64,000 nt of DNA, taken from the NCBI RefSeq assembly GCF_005747095.1, contig NZ_SWLG01000005.1, positions 62,001-126,000 on the forward strand, given 5' to 3'. Below, piece by piece: positions 59,044-64,000 of this stretch. Every line of letters starts with the position of its first letter. Position 1 is the first letter of the stretch. A program made the position numbers and the translations under genes. The notes under the pieces are model-generated. The model had not been told where the DNA came from. It did no database searches and was given only the letters and a program-made list of their open reading frames with translations. The stretch comes from Exobacillus caeni (lineage in GTDB: Bacteria; Bacillota; Bacilli; Bacillales; Guptibacillaceae).

Positions 59044-59105
59044 CGTCAGGAATAGGAACAAGGGACTGGAGGAGATAATTATAGGGTTGTTCCTATTCCC
59101 TGACG
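59044..59105. repeat. Long inverted repeat (18-bp arms)
   Basis: Arms CGTCAGG-AATAGGAACAA and TTGTTCCTATT-CCCTGACG pair over 18 bp with one bulged base and a 25-nt loop. No T-run follows, and no ORF covers it. Confidence 0.75.
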
Positions 59106-59185
59106 ACAAGACCAAGCTTGCCGTGAATGAAGAGTTTTGATATTATTAAATTGTTAAACGTCATCGAACAATATATATGAGGCAG

Positions 59186-59344
59186 TTAGCGTGGCAGCGC
59201 TAGCTGTCTTTCTTCTTGTGCATTTTCAACCATGTAACCCACTGTTACGATATCTCTCAAATTTGTGGAGTGCTCAACACCATCAAGTTTTGTATGAAGA
59301 TCCGCGTCTGCTACATAATCCAAAAGCTCTTTACTTATTTGCAT
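59186..59344 (-). CDS. 52-aa phage protein
   Basis: ATG preceded by AAAGGAG ten bases upstream. Contains LDGVEHSTNLRDIVTVGYMVENAQEE. No recognised family. Confidence 0.6.
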   Translation of the reverse strand: MQISKELLDYVADADLHTKLDGVEHSTNLRDIVTVGYMVENAQEERQLALPR

Positions 59345-59463
59345 AGTTCTCATTCTCCTTTTTTAGCCTCTCGACATTTTATTTAGATTTTATCTGTTCT
59401 TTACAAAGAACAACGTTTGCATTGTTAATTCGACCTTATTCAGCACAAAATTTCGCAAGTTAG

Positions 59464-59494
59464 GGTAAAAAAATCAGCTGCTGGATGCAGCTCT
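59464..59494 (-). terminator. Terminator after the 79-aa gene
   Basis: AGCTGC / GCAGCT stem with ATCCA loop and T7 on the minus strand. Confidence 0.85.
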
Positions 59495-59506
59495 TTCTAA
59501 AACTGC

Positions 59507-59746
59507 TCAATCTAATTTGATTTGCGGATATGTATATCTGTTTTCATATCCTTCTTCAACCTGTATTTCATCATCCAGGTATTCAATCACATCACTCAGG
59601 TTTTCAATGATTTCTTCCCCCGATGCGCTTCCGTCCTGAACGATCATCTGAATGCTTAGTAGCTTCGCTTTTATATTTGTAATGAACCATTGTTTTCTGA
59701 GGTTGTTTTCATTTATTTTTCCAGAAGACTTTATGACGTTGCTCAA
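59507..59746 (-). CDS. Phage early protein, unknown
   Basis: 79 aa, TTG start one base after the upstream stop. Helical with an acidic C-terminal half (IIENLSDVIEYLDDEIQVEEG). Expressed from the early promoter together with the next genes. Confidence 0.6.
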   Translation of the reverse strand: MSNVIKSSGKINENNLRKQWFITNIKAKLLSIQMIVQDGSASGEEIIENLSDVIEYLDDEIQVEEGYENRYTYPQIKLD

Positions 59747-60034
59747 TCATTCTGCCTCCTTTAGAGCTTTTAATTGCTGTTCTAATTCAGCTATTTGATC
59801 TTCTTTTGTCTGCTTGATGAAAAAAGTCATATCAAAACCATGGTCTGGAGTAACATTAAGCCATTTTCTTCCTTCTGCCATTCTTTCATCGACATTCGTT
59901 TCCAATTCAGAAGAATAATGATTAGCTTTTTCATAAGCTTCTGTTTGCGGTAAACGATGGTAACTTACTTTGATACTAGCTCCATCCTGTATAGCGTGAT
60001 GAAGTACTTCTAGCTTCTTTTCGATACCATTCAT
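59747..60034 (-). CDS. Phage early protein, unknown
   Basis: 95 aa, N-terminal KLEVLHHAIQDGASIKVSYHRLP and a C-terminal coiled coil (EDQIAELEQQLKALKEAE). ATG after AAGGAGG. Similar small proteins occur after excisionase-like genes in Bacillus phages. Confidence 0.65.
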   Translation of the reverse strand: MNGIEKKLEVLHHAIQDGASIKVSYHRLPQTEAYEKANHYSSELETNVDERMAEGRKWLNVTPDHGFDMTFFIKQTKEDQIAELEQQLKALKEAE

Positions 60035-60048
60035 GTTTTTTATCCTCC

Positions 60049-60243
60049 TTATATGGCCTCATTAGCCTGTTTTTCTAACCACTTGATAAAAGCGTCTCTC
60101 CCAACGCGCTTCAACCTACCTACACGAACTAGAGGGAAATCTTTACGTTCCATCATGTCGTATGCCGTCCACACAGAACATTGGTATATTTCTGCTACTT
60201 CTTTTGCTGATAGCACCGGTGGATATTCGTGAATCTCCTTCAT
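60049..60243 (-). CDS. Excisionase-like helix-turn-helix protein
   Basis: 64 aa. MerR/AlpA-type winged helix: VLSAKEVAEIYQCSVWTAYDMMERKDFPLVRVGRLKRV pattern of excisionase-family HTH_17 proteins. Two ATGs (60246, 60243); its position next to Cro-like regulator and separate from int means an early control role is as likely as excision. Confidence 0.8.
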   Translation of the reverse strand: MKEIHEYPPVLSAKEVAEIYQCSVWTAYDMMERKDFPLVRVGRLKRVGRDAFIKWLEKQANEAI

Positions 60244-60470
60244 CATTCCACCTCCTGTATAATAACTTCACGAACTGTTAACCTACTGGGCAAAAAAATA
60301 TCTTCATGTTTTTTACCGAGTGCTTTTGCAATTTTCTTAGAAGTTTCTATGTCGACAGATCTTTCACCACTTTCGATATAGGAGTACATCGCTGGAGTTA
60401 TACCTGCTTTTTCAGCCACTTCTTTTTTAGTAAGTTTTTTAGTTAACCGGGCCATAATAAGACTGTTCAC
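60243..60470 (-). CDS. Cro-like XRE regulator
   Basis: 75 aa, helix-turn-helix LTKKEVAEKAGITPAMYSYI (about residues 13-32). GTG start after AAGGTGGTG. First gene of the leftward early operon, divergent from the repressor; its promoter carries the palindromic operators, so it plays the role of Cro. Confidence 0.85.
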   Translation of the reverse strand: MNSLIMARLTKKLTKKEVAEKAGITPAMYSYIESGERSVDIETSKKIAKALGKKHEDIFLPSRLTVREVIIQEVE

Positions 60471-60483
60471 TAATTTTCACCAC

Positions 60484-60538
60484 CTTAACGTTTTGTTAAG
60501 TCCTTATGTACTTATAATAAACATAACAATTTGTTAAG
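60484..60538. promoter_or_regulatory. Two 17-bp repressor operators and early promoter
   Basis: CTTAAC-N5-GTTAAG (60484-60500) and CATAAC-N5-GTTAAG (60522-60538), centred 38 bp apart, with further GTTAAG/CTTAAC half-sites at 60561 and 60591. The early minus-strand promoter TTGACT (60542-60537), 17 bp, TATTAT (60519-60514) embraces the second operator. Confidence 0.78.
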
Positions 60539-60630
60539 TCAACCCTTTTCCAGTCAATTTGTTAAGTTTTTTGTTATAAGTTCCTTCTTCACTTAACAGA
60601 TAGTAATATATTTAGTTAGGGGGTGTTGTT

Positions 60631-60957
60631 TTGGATATTGGGAAACTCATAAGAAAATATCGTAAGAATCGAAAATTAACGATGAAACAACTCGGAGACA
60701 AAATAAATAAATCAGAAGCAGCTGTTAGCCAATACGAAACAAGTAAAAGGGAACCCGATCTAAATACTCTCAAGGATATTGCAGACGCCCTACAGGTTCC
60801 ATTTTCAACCTTTTTTGGAGAAGAGCAACATCTTCCGGAAGAATTAGAAGGAAGAGTTGATTGGATTGCTTTTGGAGAGGAAATGGAAGAGAGAAACTTA
60901 ACTCCTGAAGAGATAAAAGAAATATTAGATTTTATGGAAAAACGTTTTAAAAAATGA
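60631..60957 (+). CDS. Phage repressor (CI-like XRE protein)
   Basis: 108 aa, TTG start after GGGGGTG. N-terminal helix-turn-helix LTMKQLGDKINKSEAAVSQYE, then an acidic linker and C-terminal helix (DFMEKRFKK). Size and location resemble the SPbeta/phi105-type repressors without a LexA-like peptidase, so induction must use another signal, such as the SOS box downstream. Confidence 0.88.
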   Translation: MDIGKLIRKYRKNRKLTMKQLGDKINKSEAAVSQYETSKREPDLNTLKDIADALQVPFSTFFGEEQHLPEELEGRVDWIAFGEEMEERNLTPEEIKEILDFMEKRFKK

Positions 60958-60995
60958 ACCCTTCTACCAAATAGGAGAATGGGTTCATTTTTTTA
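60955..60995 (+). terminator. Terminator of the repressor gene
   Basis: GAACCC-TTCT ... AGAA-TGGGTTC imperfect stem and CATTTTTTT. Confidence 0.7.
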
Positions 60996-61043
60996 TTGCT
61001 CTGTTTCCAAATTAAGTATAAAATGAAGTAAGAACAAACGTTC
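60996..61043 (+). promoter_or_regulatory. SOS-type promoter with LexA/DinR box
   Basis: TTGCTC (60996-61001), 17-bp spacer, TAAAAT (61019-61024), then GAAC-AAAC-GTTC (61032-61043), an exact GAAC-N4-GTTC Bacillus LexA (DinR) box at the expected start site. Reads towards the integrase and opposite to the 61179-61403 XRE gene. Confidence 0.65.
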
Positions 61044-61178
61044 GTAAATGGGACTTTTGTAATAATTTGTCGATTTAGGTCATATGAAATATGTGGGTTT
61101 TTTGTCGAATCTTTATTACACTAAATAGTGTAGTTGAAGTCGGACGGCTGCAATGCAGCTATCCACCTTCCCCGCAAT

Positions 61179-61403
61179 TCAACTTCTTTCGACAGGGACC
61201 CATTCATACAAATCATCGATGTTGCAACTTAATTCGGTAGCTATGGTCTTAGCAGTATTAAGGGACATAGATTTTCTTCGATGATTAACATAGTCTGAGA
61301 TTTGTTGTAATGGTATCCCGGTCTTTAATGACAATTCCATTTGAGTCATTTTAACTTCTCTTAATCTTTTGCGGAGAAGGCATCGTCCGACTTTATACGC
61401 CAT
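61179..61403 (-). CDS. Third XRE-family regulator near the integrase
   Basis: 74 aa, helix-turn-helix MTQMELSLKTGIPLQQISDYV (about 19-39) with C-terminal DLYEWVPV. ATG after TGGAGGTATC. A 15-bp palindrome upstream (61444) may be its operator. It faces the integrase gene and is crossed by the SOS transcript. Confidence 0.85.
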   Translation of the reverse strand: MAYKVGRCLLRKRLREVKMTQMELSLKTGIPLQQISDYVNHRRKSMSLNTAKTIATELSCNIDDLYEWVPVERS

Positions 61404-61443
61404 ACGATACCTCCATATTTTATATGCCCAATTTCTATTCTAG

Positions 61444-61458
61444 CGGAAAAATATTCCG
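61444..61458. promoter_or_regulatory. Palindromic operator CGGAA-N5-TTCCG
   Basis: CGGAA (61444-61448), AAATA, TTCCG (61454-61458), 41 bases upstream of the 74-aa XRE gene and before the integrase leader. Possible autoregulation of the XRE gene. Confidence 0.5.
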
Positions 61459-61504
61459 TATATAAGAGGTAAAGTCATAATTTCGTCACAGGGGGGCAAA
61501 ACTT

Positions 61505-61603
61505 TTGATTAAGGTCTACAATCCAAATTTACCCAAAGGTGTCACAGTCAAAGTGCAGCAATATTTACTGATCGGAACAAAGGAAGAAAAAAATGAGGAG
61601 TGA
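61505..61603 (+). CDS. 32-aa peptide ORF preceding the integrase
   Basis: TTG start eight bases after GGGGGG; ends TGA six bases before the integrase ATG, whose ribosome binding site GAGGAG lies inside it. Sequence IKVYNPNLPKGVTVKVQQYL is typical of a real fold. Translational coupling to the integrase is likely. Confidence 0.55.
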   Translation: MIKVYNPNLPKGVTVKVQQYLLIGTKEEKNEE

Positions 61604-61608
61604 GTTGT

Positions 61609-62736
61609 ATGAAGGGGTCTTATCGAAAAAGGGGAAACACCTGGGAATTCACAGTCGATCTCGGGAAAGACCCAACCACAGGAAAGAGAAAGCGCAAATC
61701 TAAAAGCGGATTTAAAACAAAAAAAGCAGCACAAGCAGCTGCCAATGAATTGATGAATCAATATAACAAAGGTGAATACTTCGAGGTTTCAAATAAGACC
61801 TTTGAAGATTTTATAAATGAATGGATTGAGAACAGAGCGTCCAGAACACTCAGGGCTTCCACACTCGATACTCATAAATGGATTATAGATAAACATTTAA
61901 TCCCTGCCTTTGGAGATATGCCTTTGGGTAACATTAAGCCGAAGGACATTGATTCTTTTTACAAAGAAAAAGAGGACGCCGGTTATTCCTCTGACTACAT
62001 CGTTGATATGCACTCGATTCTTAGAAAATCTTTGAAGGTAGCGATTGAATGGGAATACATTCAAAAAAATCCTGTGGAAGCAGTTTCGCCCCCGCGAATA
62101 AAAGCAAAAGAAATTCAGACATGGACTATGGAGGAATCAAACAGCTTCTTGAAACATACTGAAGAGGAACCATTACATATTGCTTATGTATTGGCTATTT
62201 ACACCGGAATGAGGAAAGGTGAAATACTCGGGTTACGATGGAAGGATGTTGATTTAGATTTTGGAAGGATCAGCATTACCCAAACATTAACCAGGACTAG
62301 AGACGGCCTGGACTTCCAGGAGCCTAAAACCAGAGGATCTAAAAGAAATATTTCAATCACGCCTTATGTCATAGAGGAATTAAAGAAAAGAAGAAAACAG
62401 ATTAATGAAAATAAGCTGTTGTTAGGTCCGACAGGGTATGCAGAATATGATTTGGTAGTGTGTAATAACCTGGGCAATCCTATAGATCCGCGCAACCTGT
62501 TAAGACATTTTGACAAAATGATTAAACAAAGCCAACTTTCAAAAATCCGTTTTCATGATCTTCGCCATACACATGCTACCATACTTTTGAAATTAGGAGA
62601 ACATCCAAAGGTTGTTTCTGAGCGACTTGGCCACAGTCGTATTGGAATCACCTTAGACACCTATTCACACGTTATACCAGACATGCAAAAGGACACAGCA
62701 AACAAATTCGAGCAAGCTATGAGGCAAACCCGCTGA
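61609..62736 (+). CDS. int: Phage integrase (tyrosine recombinase)
   Basis: 375 aa. Arm-binding (Arm-DNA-bind_4 / AP2-like) domain 1-55 (KGSYRKRGNTWEFTVDLG), SAM-like core-binding domain about 60-150, and catalytic domain with R (YTGMRKGEILG), K (EPKTRGSKR), H-x-x-R (HDLRHTH), H (LGHSRIG) and nucleophile Y (TLDTYSHV). It lies 144 bp from attR. ATG 61609 after GAGGAG. Catalyses integration into tRNA-Val(GAC). Confidence 0.95.
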   Translation: MKGSYRKRGNTWEFTVDLGKDPTTGKRKRKSKSGFKTKKAAQAAANELMNQYNKGEYFEVSNKTFEDFINEWIENRASRTLRASTLDTHKWIIDKHLIPAFGDMPLGNIKPKDIDSFYKEKEDAGYSSDYIVDMHSILRKSLKVAIEWEYIQKNPVEAVSPPRIKAKEIQTWTMEESNSFLKHTEEEPLHIAYVLAIYTGMRKGEILGLRWKDVDLDFGRISITQTLTRTRDGLDFQEPKTRGSKRNISITPYVIEELKKRRKQINENKLLLGPTGYAEYDLVVCNNLGNPIDPRNLLRHFDKMIKQSQLSKIRFHDLRHTHATILLKLGEHPKVVSERLGHSRIGITLDTYSHVIPDMQKDTANKFEQAMRQTR

Positions 62737-62774
62737 CGGCATTATTGACGACATTGACGACAAATTTGACGACA
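62733..62774 (+). repeat. Putative integrase arm-type sites, right end
   Basis: TTGACGACA at 62745, 62754 and 62766 in direct repetition, plus variant CTGACGGCA at 62733. Same orientation and sequence as the four left-end copies. Confidence 0.7.
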
Positions 62775-62879
62775 AACTTATATTTTTTAGCCTTATTTAC
62801 ACCAATTAATCCCAAAACGACATACAACAAACCCTTATAAATCAAGGTTTTCTTATTTGACCCAATACTGGACTCTATT

Positions 62880-62931
62880 TTGACAGGGTAGAGGTCACTG
62901 GTTCGAGCCCAGTACGGGTCACCATACATAA
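62880..62931 (+). repeat. attR core (52 bp)
   Basis: Identical to 23894-23945. It carries only the 3' half of tRNA-Val(GAC); no acceptor 5' strand or D-arm precedes it, so it is the host fragment displaced by integration. Confidence 0.96.
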
Positions 62932-62941
62932 CAAAGTATAC

Positions 62942-62978
62942 AAGCCTGTTTCTCGCAATGGAGAAACAGGCTTTTTTT
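62942..62978 (+). terminator. Original host tRNA terminator (displaced)
   Basis: AAGCCTGTTTCTC / GAGAAACAGGCTT perfect 13-bp stem with a six-base loop and T7. Confidence 0.9.
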
Positions 62979-63150
62979 CATGTGTTTTTTTCCTTTCATT
63001 TAATCTATAAACCTATGCCAACGTGGAATTTAGGAACCGGCATATTTATAAAAGCATACATATAAATTGATAGATATACTCTGGCAATGTTAGAAGGTTG
63101 GGATAACGATAACAGTAAATATTGTATTCCTCAGTATATTATTATTAGTT

Positions 63151-64000
63151 ATGTTTACTTTTTTAATTAAAGAATGGTTATTACCGGAAGTTACTATGTT
63201 TTTAACTCTTGCTGCCATTACTGTATTCGGGATTTTAACACCTGAGGAAGCTTTGGCCGGATTTTCTAATCCAGGCGTCCATACTGTAGGGTTACTTTTT
63301 ATTATAGGGAGTGCAGTACAACAAACTAATATTTTTCATAGAATCTTCGATAAAATACTAGGGACTGGAGAGAGTTATAAACACACAATAACAAGGCTTA
63401 TGGGTTCTGTAATGTTCTTTTCCGCTTTTATGAACAACACACCGATTGTTGTAATTTTAATATCTGTTATAAAAAAATGGGCCGTTTCCAGGAGTTTATC
63501 CCCTTCAAAATTCCTAATCCCCCTTTCATACGCCGCAATATTAGGGGGTTCCATCACCCTGATCGGTACATCGACTAATTTAATCGTCCACGGACTTTTA
63601 TTGGATAAAGGGTTACCAGGATTCAAACTTCTCGATTTTGTTGTTTTTGGACTTCCCCTTTCAGTTGCAGGTTTGATCTATATGCTTATTTATGGACATC
63701 ATCGACTTCCCAACCGTAAAATGCTGTCCGATTCATTAAAGGAACAAGAAAAAGATTACTTATTTGAATTTACCGTTCCGAAATCTTCAACTTTAGTTGG
63801 GAAATCTGTTTCTACTGGAGGACTAAGACATTTACAAGACCTTTTTTTAATTCAAATAATAAGAAATAAACAAACAATTTCTCCAGCCTCCAACATGGAT
63901 ATCATGAAAGAAAATGATAAATTAATCTTTTCAGGCAATATTGACAGTGCTATCTCTATAGCAAAGAAATTTGGATTAGTTCTGGAAATCGGATCATATG
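63151..64000 (+). CDS. SLC13/ArsB-like anion transporter with RCK_C domain (partial)
   Basis: Reading frame open to the window end (about 283 aa and continuing). Helices LAAITVFGILTPEEALAGFS and further; substrate-binding MNNTPIVV motif and GTSTNLIVHG; then an RCK_C (TrkA-C) domain from about residue 215 (TLVGKSVSTGGLRHLQDL). Such Na+/anion (sulfate, dicarboxylate) symporters often carry two RCK_C domains. First ATG in frame is 63151, but the first helix begins earlier and the frame is open from 63094 with no ATG, GTG or TTG. Confidence 0.85.
   Translation, partial: MFTFLIKEWLLPEVTMFLTLAAITVFGILTPEEALAGFSNPGVHTVGLLFIIGSAVQQTNIFHRIFDKILGTGESYKHTITRLMGSVMFFSAFMNNTPIVVILISVIKKWAVSRSLSPSKFLIPLSYAAILGGSITLIGTSTNLIVHGLLLDKGLPGFKLLDFVVFGLPLSVAGLIYMLIYGHHRLPNRKMLSDSLKEQEKDYLFEFTVPKSSTLVGKSVSTGGLRHLQDLFLIQIIRNKQTISPASNMDIMKENDKLIFSGNIDSAISIAKKFGLVLEIGSY

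Larger units (their letters stand above)
23894..62931. mobile_element. Complete siphovirus-type prophage integrated in tRNA-Val(GAC)
   Basis: About 39.0 kb bounded by perfect 52-bp direct repeats. It contains integrase, excisionase-like gene, repressor region, replication, packaging, head, tail and lysis modules. All key structural reading frames are open and the att sites are identical, so it looks functional. Late genes are on the minus strand, the repressor and integrase on the plus strand. HK97-type head genes, a long tape measure and tail chaperones with a frameshift indicate a long non-contractile tail. Confidence 0.97.

Noticed and set aside
62880-62931. Second tRNA gene at the right prophage end
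   Set aside because: Only the 3' half is present; upstream sequence does not form the acceptor 5' strand or D-arm.
63375-63626. Minus-strand 83-codon ORF opposite the anion transporter
   Set aside because: The plus-strand frame has NNTP and TSTN motifs and continues to the window end, so the minus ORF is a shadow.

Overview
The window is low-GC Firmicute DNA, almost certainly from an endospore-forming member of the Bacillaceae. The evidence is strong AGGAGG-type ribosome binding sites, frequent GTG/TTG starts, a Spo0E-like phosphatase gene, and gene order matching two blocks of the Bacillus subtilis chromosome: ktrC-rnjA-rpoY-ykrA-def and the ykuL/ykuM/ykuQ-ykuU block (cbpB, ccpC, dapH, dapL, ykuS, MscS channel, 2-Cys peroxiredoxin). 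I cannot name the genus from sequence alone.

Layout. Host region 1 (1-23893): peptide deformylase, a HAD phosphatase, an EamA transporter, a previously hidden 26-codon basic peptide gene, rpoY-rnjA, ktrC, cytochrome bd oxidase (cydAB) with an Fnr/Rex-like operator upstream, a heterodimeric ABC exporter pair, a peroxiredoxin, a small mechanosensitive channel, a ChaB-like protein, dapHL, ccpC, a TauE-type exporter, a VOC protein, an MFS drug exporter, cbpB, an SDR, corA and several very small genes. The host part ends at a tRNA-Val(GAC) gene with a near-perfect promoter.

Prophage (23894-62931, about 39 kb). A siphovirus-type prophage has integrated into the 3' half of tRNA-Val(GAC). A 52-bp perfect direct repeat marks attL (23894-23945, inside the intact tRNA) and attR (62880-62931). 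Short TTGACGACA-type repeats inside both ends look like integrase arm sites. The integrase (61609-62736) lies beside attR. Next come a triple-XRE regulatory region with palindromic operators and a LexA-type SOS box, an excisionase-like gene, many small early genes, a DnaD-like initiator, a DnaB-type helicase, dUTPase, HNH endonucleases, an ArpU-type late regulator, a 435-bp gene-free stretch that may encode a structured RNA, a second tyrosine recombinase, TerS/TerL, portal, ClpP-like protease, HK97 capsid, connectors, major tail protein, tail chaperones with a -1 frameshift site, tape measure, Dit, a polysaccharide deacetylase, tail-spike protein, holin and amidase. A 3-kb accessory island splits the tail operon (30360-33341). 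It holds a third tyrosine recombinase, a divergent XRE regulator with three 17-bp operators, small ORFs, a DUF2971-like protein and a ribbon-helix-helix protein.

Host region 2 (62932-64000): the displaced original tRNA terminator and the start of an SLC13/ArsB-like anion transporter with an RCK_C domain, cut by the window end. Most prophage genes are on the minus strand and appear intact, so the phage may be inducible. The best candidates for something undescribed are the tail-operon island, the ORF-less region at 49137-49571, the SOS-controlled antisense promoter near 61000, and the set of overlooked small peptides.
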